From Arthrospiribacter ruber (GTDB taxonomy: Bacteria > Bacteroidota > Bacteroidia > Cytophagales > Cyclobacteriaceae): DNA of 64,000 nucleotides. Position 1 is the stretch's first letter, and the number at the start of each line of letters is the position of its first letter. Positions 8,771-17,826 of the stretch are shown here, piece by piece. The stretch spans positions 434,001 through 498,000 of the forward strand of contig NZ_RPHB01000001.1 of NCBI RefSeq assembly GCF_019343195.1. Direction: 5' to 3'. Under the pieces are notes generated by a model. It was not told the DNA's origin, searched no databases, and saw nothing but the letters and a program-made list of their open reading frames with translations. The position numbers were made by a program, and so were the translations under genes.

Positions 8771-8782
8771 ACTATAAACTTT

Positions 8783-10138
8783 ATGAGAAAAACTGTACTC
8801 TTGGCACTTTGCTTTTTGGGAATATTTCAGTTAGCTGAAGCCCAAAAGCACCATGTGCTTACCCAAAGACAACAGGCCACTGTAGTAGATCAATGGCTTA
8901 ACGAAAGAATTGACAATCTTTTGCCGGAGCTTATGGACCGTGCAGATTTGGATATGTGGGTTTTGATATCAAGAGAATACAATGAAGACCCGGTCATCAG
9001 GACATTCCTACCTGGAACTTGGCATGCTGCCAGACGACGGACCATGCTGGTCATGTACAAAGCTCCTGATTCTAAAAAAGTAGAAACCCTTGCCGTAGCC
9101 AGATATGATGTGGGAAAAGCCTTCAAAAAAGCATGGAATCCCGAAAGTCAGCCAGACCAATGGAAAGCACTCGTCGATTTGATCGTGGAGAAAAATCCCC
9201 AAAAAATAGGCATGAACATTTCCGATAGTTATGGACATGCAGATGGGCTAAACCTTACAGAATACAATGCATTCTTGAAGCAGCTACCAGGTGATTTTCA
9301 TGACAGGATTACTTCTGCTGAAAAGCTGGCTGTTGGCTGGTTAGAAACAAGAACTCCTTCGGAAATGGCCACCTATCGCCATATACAATCTATTGCGAAC
9401 AGTATCATTCAAGAAGGCCTATCAGAGGCAGTAATCACTCCAGGAGTGACCACTACCGAAGATGTGCAATGGTGGTATAGGGAACGGATCAAAGAATTGA
9501 AACTGGACACTTGGTTTCACCCAACAGTAGACATTCAGCGATCTGACGAGGGCTCACAGGAGCATTTGAGGTCATTTGCAGTCAATCCCGATACTCAAGT
9601 GATCATGCCTGGAGACCTTTTACATATAGATTTCGGTATTACTTACCTCAGATTAAACACAGATACACAACAGCTCGCTTATGTGCTTAAGCCCGGAGAA
9701 AATGAAGTGCCCAAGTATCTTGTGGACGCCTTTAAGGTAGGGAACAGGCTGCAGGATATCCTAACCTCTCAGTTCAAAACAGGTAGAACTGGCAATGAGA
9801 TTCTTAGGGAAACCCGCAAAATCATGGAAAGGGAAGGAATAAATGGCAGCATTTATTCCCATCCCCTTGGCACACATGGTCATGCTTCAGGGCCTACTAT
9901 AGGCATGTGGGACAATCAAGGAGATACCCCGGGTGCTGGGGATTATCCTCTTTATCCAAATACAGCCTATGCCATTGAATTAAATGCCGTGGTCTTTGTC
10001 AAAGAATGGAACAAAGAAGTAAGGGTAATGCTGGAAGAAGGAGCGTTTTTTGATGGAGAGAACGTAACTTACTTCAATGGAAGACAAAAAGAAATCTTGC
10101 CAATTCCAAGGCCACAATTTTACCTTAAAAATTGGTAA
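8783..10138 (+). CDS. Exported M24-family metallopeptidase (Xaa-Pro aminopeptidase-like)
   Basis: 451 residues with a signal peptide (residues 1-21, ending AEAQ). Residues about 30-180 resemble the creatinase N-terminal domain; about 195-440 form the pita-bread fold of family M24. Metal-ligand positions are visible as HIDFGITYL (Asp), a second Asp shortly after, HPLGTHGHASGP (His), AIELNAVV (Glu) and EEGAFF (Glu). The family removes N-terminal residues next to proline or acts on related dipeptides. The protein is probably periplasmic. It is the last gene of its transcription unit; a MITE-like element sits directly downstream. Confidence 0.9.
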   Translation: MRKTVLLALCFLGIFQLAEAQKHHVLTQRQQATVVDQWLNERIDNLLPELMDRADLDMWVLISREYNEDPVIRTFLPGTWHAARRRTMLVMYKAPDSKKVETLAVARYDVGKAFKKAWNPESQPDQWKALVDLIVEKNPQKIGMNISDSYGHADGLNLTEYNAFLKQLPGDFHDRITSAEKLAVGWLETRTPSEMATYRHIQSIANSIIQEGLSEAVITPGVTTTEDVQWWYRERIKELKLDTWFHPTVDIQRSDEGSQEHLRSFAVNPDTQVIMPGDLLHIDFGITYLRLNTDTQQLAYVLKPGENEVPKYLVDAFKVGNRLQDILTSQFKTGRTGNEILRETRKIMEREGINGSIYSHPLGTHGHASGPTIGMWDNQGDTPGAGDYPLYPNTAYAIELNAVVFVKEWNKEVRVMLEEGAFFDGENVTYFNGRQKEILPIPRPQFYLKNW

Positions 10139-10141
10139 TCT

Positions 10142-10419
10142 TACGATAGGGCTTGCTGAAAAAGTCTCAGGTATGCCAGATTCAAAGCGGGCGAATGAAG
10201 ATGTATGCTTATACTTCGAGTGAGCCCAATGAAGAAGATGGTATGCCTGAGACTAGCCTTAAAATTTCGAATTTTGAAATTTTAAGGAGCACGGAAATCA
10301 AGCTATATCATTGAATAAGCGTGCACCTGCTTAAAAAGAAAATACTTGACAAACGGGATATTCATCAAAATTTAAAGCATTTATTCTCCAGTTGGCGTTT
10401 TTCAGCACGCCCTACGATA
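10142..10419. mobile_element. MITE-like element (264 bp) with 14/15-bp terminal inverted repeats and 7-bp target duplication
   Basis: The element spans 10149-10412. Its left end GGGCTTGCTGAAAAA and right end TTTTTCAGCACGCCC (10398-10412) are inverted repeats with one mismatch. Both ends are flanked by the identical heptamer TACGATA (10142-10148 and 10413-10419), a target-site duplication. Inside are two further inverted repeats: arms 10163-10178/10239-10254 (14 of 16) and a perfect 12-bp stem CCTTAAAATTTC at 10257-10268/10276-10287. No ORF for a transposase is present, so movement would need a transposase in trans. It lies between the 3' ends of two convergent genes. Confidence 0.8.
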
Positions 10420-10424
10420 GACAA

Positions 10425-11183
10425 TCAAAGAAAAGCATCCGAAGCATCCGAATCGGATGCTTTTGTTTTTTTGGTATCTTCTTTCACCTGGAGAAAAATC
10501 CCACTGACTATTAAATAATGCCCAAAGGCAAATGATAATATTATTCCTACATGTGTAAAAGTGTCTGTCAATTCTAAATCAAGACCTGCAAGTATGTCAC
10601 TTAGATAAAATAAAATCAAGCCCAAAAGTACAAGCAAATAGCTTTTAAAACTTACATAAAACCTTCTGTCCAATGCCAATACCATACTCACGCAGGCAAT
10701 CATTCCGTAAATGATTCCCAAGACATAAAACTCGCCCATTTCCTGGGTAACTGAAATCGTGAAAAACACTATAAGAATCAGTGAAAGAAACTCAGGCCAG
10801 CGCTTTTTTAGGGAGATCTTTTGTCTGTCATTATTGAACTGGTATGAAGTGAAAAACATATATGCATATCCCGCCTGTGCCACCAAAAAACTACTTAGGC
10901 TTATCATCTTAAATAAATCTTCATAGACTTTGATCGCTATGAGAACGTCTCCCATAAAGGAGAAAAAAGTGGAAACCAATAAAATGGGGATGAGCTTATG
11001 GTTGGATTGTTGATAGCATTGGAAAATCAAAAACATCAAGGAGGGTAGGATGAATATCTTGGAAAAGATGAAAAACTGGTATTGTCCTACCAAAAGTAAA
11101 ATGATGCTAAGTGCTACAGATAGTAAATAAAATTTGACAATATTTTTTTTCCAACTCAGCATACAGATGACATAAACGGCCAT
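10425..11183 (-). CDS. YhhN-family membrane protein (TMEM86/lysoplasmalogenase-like)
   Basis: 252 residues with about eight hydrophobic segments. Family signatures are visible: FSFMGDVLIA (about 80-89), FLVAQAGYAYMFF (about 103-115) and GLILFYLSDILAG (about 200-212), the conserved FS-GD and SD pattern of YhhN/TMEM86. Eukaryotic TMEM86B and some bacterial members hydrolyse the vinyl-ether bond of lysoplasmalogen; whether this one does is unknown. The C-terminal tail KASDSDASDAFL is encoded by a near-palindromic repeat (GCATCC units at about 10437-10460) that could fold as a terminator hairpin overlapping the gene end. The neighbouring MITE insertion ends 6 bp beyond the stop codon. Confidence 0.82.
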   Translation of the reverse strand: MAVYVICMLSWKKNIVKFYLLSVALSIILLLVGQYQFFIFSKIFILPSLMFLIFQCYQQSNHKLIPILLVSTFFSFMGDVLIAIKVYEDLFKMISLSSFLVAQAGYAYMFFTSYQFNNDRQKISLKKRWPEFLSLILIVFFTISVTQEMGEFYVLGIIYGMIACVSMVLALDRRFYVSFKSYLLVLLGLILFYLSDILAGLDLELTDTFTHVGIILSFAFGHYLIVSGIFLQVKEDTKKTKASDSDASDAFL

Positions 11184-11349
11184 CTAAGTTATAATTTTCT
11201 ACTACAATGTAAAACGTTAAAAAAAGAGGGGTAAAGTCGTAATTCTTTAAACAAAAAAATTTCTTTATTAATTAGTTGGTTACTTTTCTGTTGTACTTAA
11301 AATTGAATTTTTCCAATAGGAATTATGATTGCCACTTATCAAAAAAAAA

Positions 11350-12912
11350 TCAAAAAACATATTTTTCCACAAAGAAAACTGTCCTTCGGTTTCCATCATT
11401 ATTTGTCAGTCGCCCTTTGCCGGTCACCAATAAGGCACCTTCTTCGGTAAAGAAAGTTTTAATACTGCTGGACTCCACATTTTTTTGATCATGGTCAAAA
11501 GGAATGGTACTGTTGAGAAAGCGGGTAATTCCTTTTTCAAAATACGAAGATCTTATTGTTTTACCATCGTAAAAAGCATAGAGTACTTTATCTTCATTTT
11601 GGAAGAATGTTCCTGAAGGCATAGGGAGAAACTGTAATTCAGCAGCTAAAGGAACCCTATAATGATGTTTTACTTGCTGGTTTTCATCCAATTCTATAAG
11701 GTGTGCTGCATAAGGTGTGAATTCACTCATTGGTCGAAATGGCCTATTTCCGGTTTTATATCCTCCCGCTATTTGTGGCAATTCTCTTGCAAAACGGTTG
11801 TTTCCGAAAAACCTGTTTCTTTGGGAAAAGCTCTTAATATAGGTCCTTTGATAGTCTGTTTCGTATTTGAATCGGGAAGTGAACTGTTCAAAATGATGCC
11901 AGGTCCCTGATGCGGATGACCGTAAATCCCAAAGCTGAAAGGTTTCATTTAAAACCGGAACCCTGCCGATTTTAACTCTTCTGTCCATTCTTTTTTTTCG
12001 GTGCATGGGGCTGCTGGTATCGACACCTTTATAAAAGTCAGGTAATTCATTGAAAAAATATTCATTTAGCGAATACTCTTCGAATTCATTGATCGAGGCA
12101 TTCATGATGCCCGAGCTATGTTCATTATTTCTTGGGCCGAATACGCCACTATAAATCCGGTCATCACCCTGTCTGATAAAAAGTGCATTTCTATAATTGA
12201 CTCGTTTATCCTGTAAAAGGTCAAAGTCAGCTTTTTCCAAAAGTTCACCTTCCTCAGATACCGAAACAGAGTAAAGAATGTCTTTTTGATTGTAATCCTT
12301 TTTTCGGGCCAGAATGGTCAAGCTTTTATCCTTTTCCGATTTATTGGCTGAAAGGATTTCATAACTGTTGTCAAAAATCATTTTCCGCCTTGTATTTTCA
12401 GGTAAATGGTGATCAACTGCTTGTAGGACCAAACCAGCCGAATTTCGGGCCAAGATCAGACTATGGTTGGTAAAAGTGTGGAAATCCACTATTTCAGAAA
12501 GGTCAGCGCTTTGAAATGGTATGATTGATAGCTGTGAAGAATTGGCGTCAATGGATACCAGTGAAAGCTGATCAATAAAAGACTGTATGGTTTTCAAAGT
12601 GTAGTGGGTAAGAAGGACCAACTTTTCACCTGATACATCCGCCCATTGTAAATCCTGATGGTCTGGTAGAGAAAACTCACCTTGAAATTCAGGTTCCAGA
12701 TTTTGGTTAAGGATAAAAAACTCTGCTTCTCTGTTATTGCCTATGGTTCTTTTTCTGATACTCCAGATTCCAGTGATTTTTGAACCTGTCTGATACACGG
12801 AGTAGTTCTCCGAATACCTGTCCACTTCCACTTCAAAGCTACTCTTGTACTCTTGACATTTTCCCCAATGACTCAGGAGAATCAAACTAATAAAAATCAG
12901 GAAACTCTTCAA
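11350..12912 (-). CDS. Secreted protein of unknown function, 520 residues
   Basis: A signal peptide is clear (residues 1-19, hydrophobic ILISLILLS-type core, cleavage near KCQ). The mature part is rich in beta-strand-like stretches, aromatic and charged residues, without recognisable enzyme motifs. A basic patch MHRKKRMDRRVKIGR lies near residue 310. The spacing of strand-like blocks could fit a beta-propeller, but no WD or NHL repeat can be assigned. It is a single gene with spacers on both sides. I do not recognise the family. Confidence 0.6.
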   Translation of the reverse strand: MKSFLIFISLILLSHWGKCQEYKSSFEVEVDRYSENYSVYQTGSKITGIWSIRKRTIGNNREAEFFILNQNLEPEFQGEFSLPDHQDLQWADVSGEKLVLLTHYTLKTIQSFIDQLSLVSIDANSSQLSIIPFQSADLSEIVDFHTFTNHSLILARNSAGLVLQAVDHHLPENTRRKMIFDNSYEILSANKSEKDKSLTILARKKDYNQKDILYSVSVSEEGELLEKADFDLLQDKRVNYRNALFIRQGDDRIYSGVFGPRNNEHSSGIMNASINEFEEYSLNEYFFNELPDFYKGVDTSSPMHRKKRMDRRVKIGRVPVLNETFQLWDLRSSASGTWHHFEQFTSRFKYETDYQRTYIKSFSQRNRFFGNNRFARELPQIAGGYKTGNRPFRPMSEFTPYAAHLIELDENQQVKHHYRVPLAAELQFLPMPSGTFFQNEDKVLYAFYDGKTIRSSYFEKGITRFLNSTIPFDHDQKNVESSSIKTFFTEEGALLVTGKGRLTNNDGNRRTVFFVEKYVF

Positions 12913-13033
12913 TTTGGTTTTTTCTTTAAGGTAAGCTTTTTGCCTTTTTCAGACAAGAAATCAATGTGAAATTGTCTTTAAGTTTTCGTTTTCAATAGTT
13001 CTGACGTTTAAAACTTCAGCTTTACCGTAGTGC

Positions 13034-14236
13034 TTAATCTTTAGCCACACTTTCATTATCCGCAGGAACCAAATACTGTTGTTTTTTTGGCAATGTAAAA
13101 AGGTAAATAAAAGCTAAAACTGAAGTGCATGCCGCAATGGAAAAAACAAGAGGGAAATTTTCAGCCTTGTTGGCAAATACATAGCCTGAAACAAGCGCCC
13201 CTATGCCTATACCTGCCTCCAGAGCAATGTACATGGTAGCCAAAGCGCGCCCCCTAAATGCGTCCAACGAAAGATCAATGGTCCATGCGGATATGGTCGG
13301 TGAATTCATTCCAACAGATGCCCCGAATATTACGCCACCAAACAAGAGCATCATCTTGGTTTGGGCAAAAGCAATCAACACCATTGAAATGGCCATGGAC
13401 AGCGTGGCTACTTTCATCACAGGTATCCTTCCGTACCGATCTGATGTTTTTCCCGCTATGATCCTAATGCCCAGAGAAGAAAGGGTGAAAACTGCAAAAA
13501 AGAGTCCCTTGTTTTTGATGCCCAGATAATCGGAATAGTCCGGAATTATTGTAAGTACTGTACCAAAGGAAAATACTGTAAGCAGCAGTACCAGAGAAGG
13601 AACCAATACCCGCTTTTCTATAATTTCATGTCTGTTCAGTTTAAAAAGCCCCATCCTCATGGGTTCTTTTTGGCTTACAGTTTCTTTAAGTCTGAAGATG
13701 ACCAAAATGGAAAGTATGGAAAATCCAGCTGAAGTATAAAACAAGGGTTCAATCCCCCAAATGCTGGCAATGTAGCCTCCAAGTGCCGGACCTGCTGCCA
13801 TTCCTAGAGAGCCAAATAAGGATTGTATTCCCATGGCTTCTCCACGCCTGTTGAAAGGAACAATATCAGCAACATAAGCCGAGGTGCCCGTAGGAGTGAA
13901 ACCGGTAGAGAAACCATGCACAAAACGCAAAAACAAAAATCCAGCAACTGATGTGATGATAGGGTAGAGGAGGCTTACTAAGAAGCAGATAGCAGCACCA
14001 ACTACCATGACAGGGATCCTGCCGATTTTGTCTGCCAACTTTCCGCTAAAGGGACGTGATAAGCCAGCTGTCAGAGTAAACAGGGAAATGATCAAGCCTT
14101 TGTAATCCTCTCCGCCCAATGAAGTAAGATAGGCAGGAAGCTCGGGAATGATCATATTGAAGCTGGCAAAAAACAAAAATGAGCTCAGGCAGAGCACAAA
14201 AAAATTGAGATTGAAAAAGGGAGGAAGAAATTTCAT
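13034..14236 (-). CDS. Major facilitator superfamily transporter
   Basis: 400 residues, 12 predicted membrane helices. MFS motif A is visible twice: GKLADKIGRIPVMVVGA after TM2 and GKTSDRYGRIPVMKVATL after TM8, as expected from the two-half duplication. An RFVHGFSTGFTPTGTSAY segment fits helix 4 of drug/sugar efflux-type MFS proteins. It sits in the inner membrane; the substrate is unknown, with metabolite or drug efflux likeliest. It lies 84 bp downstream of prfB on the same strand, but a terminator separates them. Confidence 0.92.
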   Translation of the reverse strand: MKFLPPFFNLNFFVLCLSSFLFFASFNMIIPELPAYLTSLGGEDYKGLIISLFTLTAGLSRPFSGKLADKIGRIPVMVVGAAICFLVSLLYPIITSVAGFLFLRFVHGFSTGFTPTGTSAYVADIVPFNRRGEAMGIQSLFGSLGMAAGPALGGYIASIWGIEPLFYTSAGFSILSILVIFRLKETVSQKEPMRMGLFKLNRHEIIEKRVLVPSLVLLLTVFSFGTVLTIIPDYSDYLGIKNKGLFFAVFTLSSLGIRIIAGKTSDRYGRIPVMKVATLSMAISMVLIAFAQTKMMLLFGGVIFGASVGMNSPTISAWTIDLSLDAFRGRALATMYIALEAGIGIGALVSGYVFANKAENFPLVFSIAACTSVLAFIYLFTLPKKQQYLVPADNESVAKD

Positions 14237-14273
14237 GAATCAATTACCCAAATGCTGCTTGGAAATTTTTGAT

Positions 14274-14310
14274 ACCAAAAAGAATTTCCAGAGCCTGCGG
14301 CCCTGGAAAT
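14274..14310 (-). terminator. Intrinsic terminator after prfB
   Basis: On the minus strand, arms ATTTCCAGGGCC and GGCTCTGGAAAT close a GCA loop (one G-U pair) and are followed by a T-rich tract. It separates prfB from the MFS gene. Confidence 0.75.
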
Positions 14311-14320
14311 AGTTTGGTTT

Positions 14321-15422
14321 TTACTCTTTATTGGCCTCTTCTTCGCTTTGAGCCAAGAGATAAGCTTTGATAAACTCGCCTAAGCCGCCATCAAGTACTG
14401 CCTGTACATCTGAGGTTTCATGCCCTGTACGTGCATCTTTGACCAACTTGTAGGGATGCAGGACATAATTCCGGATCTGCGATCCAAAATCAATCTTCAT
14501 TTTACCGGATTCGATTTTTGCCCGCTCTGCATTTCTCTTTTCCATCTCCATTTGATAGAGACGGGATTTTAGCATCTGCATGGCTTTTTCCCGGTTGGCA
14601 AGCTGCGACCTCTCGATCTGACAGACTACCACGATACCTGTAGGCTTATGGGTCAACTGTACCTTGGTCTCCACCTTGTTTACATTCTGACCACCTGCAC
14701 CTCCTGAACGTGAAGTATGTAGCTCCACATCTGCAGGATTGATTTCGATTTCGATAGAGTCGTCTACCACAGGATAAGCATATACCGAGGCAAATGAAGT
14801 ATGTCTTCTGCCATTGGAATCAAATGGAGAAACCCTTACCAGTCGGTGTACTCCGGATTCTGATTTCAGAAACCCATAGGCCAAAGGACCTTCAAATTCA
14901 AGCGTGACGGATTTGATTCCGGCTACTTCACCTTCCTGAAGGTCTACTTCACGGACTTTGTAACCGTTTTTTTCGCCCCACATGATGTACATTCTCATAA
15001 GGATTGAAGCCCAGTCATTGCTTTCTGTTCCTCCGGCACCGGGATTGATTTCCAAAAGGGCATTGAGTTGATCCTCTTCCCCCCCGAGCATCTTTTTGAG
15101 CTCAAGCTCTTCCACGGCATTGAGTGCCTTTTTGTACTCAGTTTTGATTTCTTCTTCCGAAACCTCATCCATGCTGTAGAAGTCATACAGGACTTCCAGG
15201 TCTTGGAGTAAGGTTTCCACAGATTCAAATGAATTTGTCCAGCCTTTTCTAATCTGGATCTGCTTCATTGTTTTTTCTGCTTCGTCTGGGTTGTTCCAAA
15301 AATCGGGCTGAGCTGATACAGCCTCTAAATCTTCTATTTCAGCTTTCTTCTTGTCGTAGTCAAAGATACCTCCTCAAAGCCGAAACACGGGCTTTCAAGT
15401 CTTTCAACTGGTCTGATGTCAT
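14321..15422 (-). CDS. prfB: Peptide chain release factor 2, with programmed +1 frameshift
   Basis: RF2 recognises UGA and UAA and releases the finished peptide. The gene is split into two frames: ATG at 15422 gives 20 codons ([20 protein letters not shown]) ending at a TGA (15362-15360). The second frame continues after skipping one base, giving [20 protein letters not shown] and on to 14321, 366 residues in all, matching the E. coli length. The slip site reads AGGAGG-TAT-CTT-TGA-C: an internal Shine-Dalgarno, the slippery CTT and the UGA that RF2 itself decodes, so expression is autoregulated. The SPF anticodon-like motif (VRVSPFD) and GGQ ([11 protein letters not shown]) are both present. 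Confidence 0.96.
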
Positions 15423-15485
15423 AATTGGTTTTAATTTTTTTGCCCTGCAAAAGTCGGTAAAATATTGCTCTTAACCTATTTCTTT

Positions 15486-16025
15486 TCAATCCTCATAAAG
15501 GATAATCAACTGGATTTTGTTCCTTCTTTTTTGCTTAAAGGTTCTGTACCGTACATAATTCATCGCCAATCCGGCGCTGAAAAGAGCTACAGGAATTGGC
15601 CAAGAGCCTTCCAGCTGATTGAGGTTTCCATCCTGTATCAAACTGGTCAGGGCAAATCCTGTCAAAAACAGAACTCCTCCTCCCATTCCCAGTTGGGAAA
15701 TGTTTTTCAGGGTTTGATTTCTTTCGTCTTTGTCATAAATATTGACTTCCAATACATCCTCCGGCTTGAGGATGTTTTCTCTTAGCACAATGATATCGCT
15801 TTGGATGTCCACAATCACATCCTGAATAAAAAAATCAAAATCGGCTACTTTGTATTCAAAGACTTCTCCAACTCGGAATTTGATCTGGTTCTTTTGATTG
15901 TTGCCTCTTTTTAAAAGAACGAATTTCTCTGAAACTTCCTGAGCTTGGGCCGGAAATGACAATAGCCCACAGATGCAGCACAAGGCAACTATTAGCAAAG
16001 TGTTGAGTTTTTGTTTTATAGACAT
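15486..16025 (-). CDS. Secreted/membrane hypothetical protein
   Basis: About 179 residues from ATG 16025, chosen over the ATG 12 bp upstream because it opens directly into the signal peptide (MSIKQKLNTLLIVALCC, cleavage near AQAQ). Residues about 30-105 look like a small beta-domain, followed by two hydrophobic segments (about 115-130 and 145-160) and a basic C-terminus. No family is recognised. It is 63 bp upstream of prfB on the same strand and could share its transcript. Confidence 0.6.
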   Translation of the reverse strand: MSIKQKLNTLLIVALCCICGLLSFPAQAQEVSEKFVLLKRGNNQKNQIKFRVGEVFEYKVADFDFFIQDVIVDIQSDIIVLRENILKPEDVLEVNIYDKDERNQTLKNISQLGMGGGVLFLTGFALTSLIQDGNLNQLEGSWPIPVALFSAGLAMNYVRYRTFKQKRRNKIQLIILYED

Positions 16026-16067
16026 GCTTTTAAGCAAAGTGAATTCTTGTCAAAATGTTGATAAAAA

Positions 16068-16098
16068 TAAAGACCGTGCTGGAAAAGAACGGTCTTTA
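16068..16098 (-). terminator. Intrinsic terminator after ilvE
   Basis: Perfect 10-bp arms TAAAGACCGT / ACGGTCTTTA followed on the minus strand by a T-rich run, 24 bp past the ilvE stop codon. Confidence 0.85.
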
Positions 16099-16121
16099 GA
16101 TTATAAAATTTCAGTATTCGC

Positions 16122-17189
16122 TCAAACTTTTTGGATCCATTCATGAGTGTCGGGCTCCAATCCATATTTGATGGCGTCCAGCTTCCTTAATACCTGATTG
16201 GAAAAAGCATTGTCGTTTTTCTCCGGAAGGATGTAATCTTTGCCATTGACATTGATCTTGGCAATATGGGCAATAGTCGCAGCGGTACCGGTACCAAAAG
16301 CCTCTTTTAGCCTGCCTTCTTTCAAGGCATTTTCAAGTTCATCTACTTTCAAAAATCTCTCTTCCACATTTACACCTGCTTCACGGGCGAGGGTGAGGAC
16401 GGAATCTCTTGTAATTCCTTTAAGAATGGTTCCTGTGTTGGTAGGTGCAGTGACCAAGGTCTGATCTATCATGAACATCACATTCATGGTACCACTTTCC
16501 TCAATGTGCTGATGGTTTTTTCCATCAGTCCAGAGCAATTGGTCAAATCCTTCTTTTTGAGCCAGCAAAGCCGGGTAAAGCGATCCAGCATAGTTTCCGG
16601 CTGCTTTGGCATAGCCAGTTCCACCCTCAATAGCACGGGTGTACTTGGTTTCTACTTTGACACTTACTGGCTTGGAGTAATAGTGGCCTACAGGGCAGGT
16701 AAAGATCATGAATTTATATTTTTCAGATGGTCTTACTCCCAGGTAATCATCTGTAGCAAACACAAATGGTCTGATATAAAGAGAAGCACCTGCTTTGGCA
16801 GGAACCCAATCTCTATCCAAATCCAAGAGCTGAAAAAGTCCTTCCATGAAGATTTCCTCAGGAACTTCCGGGATACACATTCTCTGCGCTGATTCATTCA
16901 GACGTTTTTGGTTGGCATCAGGTCTAAAAAGAAGAATTTCCCCTTCCACATTTTTGTAAGCCTTCATTCCTTCAAATATTGACTGACCGTAGTGCAGCGT
17001 GGCATTTGCAGGGTTTAAATGAAGAGGTGCATAAGGCTCTATCCTCAGATTTTTCCATTCGCCACCTTCATAATCTGCCACAAACATGTGGTCACTGATG
17101 GATTGGCCAAATACCAAGTTGTCAAAATCGGTCTCAGGAAGTCTCGATTCCTCCGTTTTTTTGATGTCTATTTGTAAAGTCGTTTTCAT
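16122..17189 (-). CDS. ilvE: Branched-chain amino acid aminotransferase
   Basis: 355 residues, fold-type IV PLP enzyme of the longer (eukaryote/Bacteroidetes-type) BCAT group. Recognisable segments are LHYGQSIFEGMKAYK, LYIRPFVFATDDYLGVRP, the PLP-lysine region GYAKAAGNYAGS (Lys about 199) and EESGTMNVMFM, whose Glu contacts the cofactor. It interconverts Val, Leu and Ile with their 2-oxo acids, the last step of their synthesis. It follows pduO after only 6 bp, so the two form an operon; the terminator at 16068 closes it. The pairing with an adenosyltransferase has no obvious metabolic link. Confidence 0.95.
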   Translation of the reverse strand: MKTTLQIDIKKTEESRLPETDFDNLVFGQSISDHMFVADYEGGEWKNLRIEPYAPLHLNPANATLHYGQSIFEGMKAYKNVEGEILLFRPDANQKRLNESAQRMCIPEVPEEIFMEGLFQLLDLDRDWVPAKAGASLYIRPFVFATDDYLGVRPSEKYKFMIFTCPVGHYYSKPVSVKVETKYTRAIEGGTGYAKAAGNYAGSLYPALLAQKEGFDQLLWTDGKNHQHIEESGTMNVMFMIDQTLVTAPTNTGTILKGITRDSVLTLAREAGVNVEERFLKVDELENALKEGRLKEAFGTGTAATIAHIAKINVNGKDYILPEKNDNAFSNQVLRKLDAIKYGLEPDTHEWIQKV

Positions 17190-17195
17190 AAGCTA

Positions 17196-17744
17196 TTAAA
17201 TTCTCGGCTTCCAAGTGACCTCTTCCACTCCCAGCTCTTGGGAAACCATTCTTCCCAGAACAAAAAGGTAATCAGAAAGTCTGTTTAAATATTTTACAAT
17301 GATTTCATCCACTTCTTCCACCTCCATCAGATCTATTACGCAGCGCTCTGTTCTTCTGCATACGGTTCTGGCAATGTGACAATAGGAAACTACCTGATGA
17401 CCACCAGGAAGTATGAAGTGCTTTAGTGGGGGAAGTTGGGACTCCATGGCATCAATCTCCTTTTCCAAAACTTCCAGATCTTCATTGTGCAGGTCAGGTC
17501 TTTTTACATTGGTTTTTCCAGGCTCTGTGGCCAAAGTCGCCCCAATAGTAAATAGTCTGTCCTGTACTTCTTTGAGAAGGTCCTCCCTCTTCTGGTTGAT
17601 TTCCTGATCCCGTAGCAAGCCTATGAAGCTGTTGAGTTCGTCCACAGTTCCATAAGCATCTATTCTCAAGTCAGCTTTTGAAACCCTCTTGCCACCCAAT
17701 AGGGAAGTTTTGCCGGTATCGCCTGTTTTGGTATATATTTTCAT
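17196..17744 (-). CDS. PduO-type ATP:cob(I)alamin adenosyltransferase
   Basis: 182 residues, a trimeric helical-bundle enzyme that attaches the adenosyl group of ATP to cob(I)alamin, giving coenzyme B12. The N-terminal MKIYTKTGDTGKTSLLGGKR is the ATP-binding signature of the family. The later CRRTERCVIDL and NRLSDYLFVLGR contain the conserved Arg and Asp/Asn residues. The protein is cytoplasmic. It is the first gene of a two-gene operon with ilvE. Methylmalonyl-CoA mutase is the usual client in Bacteroidota. Confidence 0.95.
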   Translation of the reverse strand: MKIYTKTGDTGKTSLLGGKRVSKADLRIDAYGTVDELNSFIGLLRDQEINQKREDLLKEVQDRLFTIGATLATEPGKTNVKRPDLHNEDLEVLEKEIDAMESQLPPLKHFILPGGHQVVSYCHIARTVCRRTERCVIDLMEVEEVDEIIVKYLNRLSDYLFVLGRMVSQELGVEEVTWKPRI

Positions 17745-17787
17745 AAAGGATTTCCAATCTGGAAAAATTCAAATGATCTATCAGGCG

Positions 17788-17795
17788 CAAAAATA
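17788..17795 (-). promoter_or_regulatory. -7 promoter box of pduO-ilvE
   Basis: Minus-strand TATTTTTG matches TAnnTTTG about 45 bp before the pduO start codon. A TTTTTG lies 12 bp further upstream, closer than the usual 19 bp. Confidence 0.45.
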
Positions 17796-17826
17796 GCAAT
17801 CTATTTACAAAAACCGTAATCAGTGT

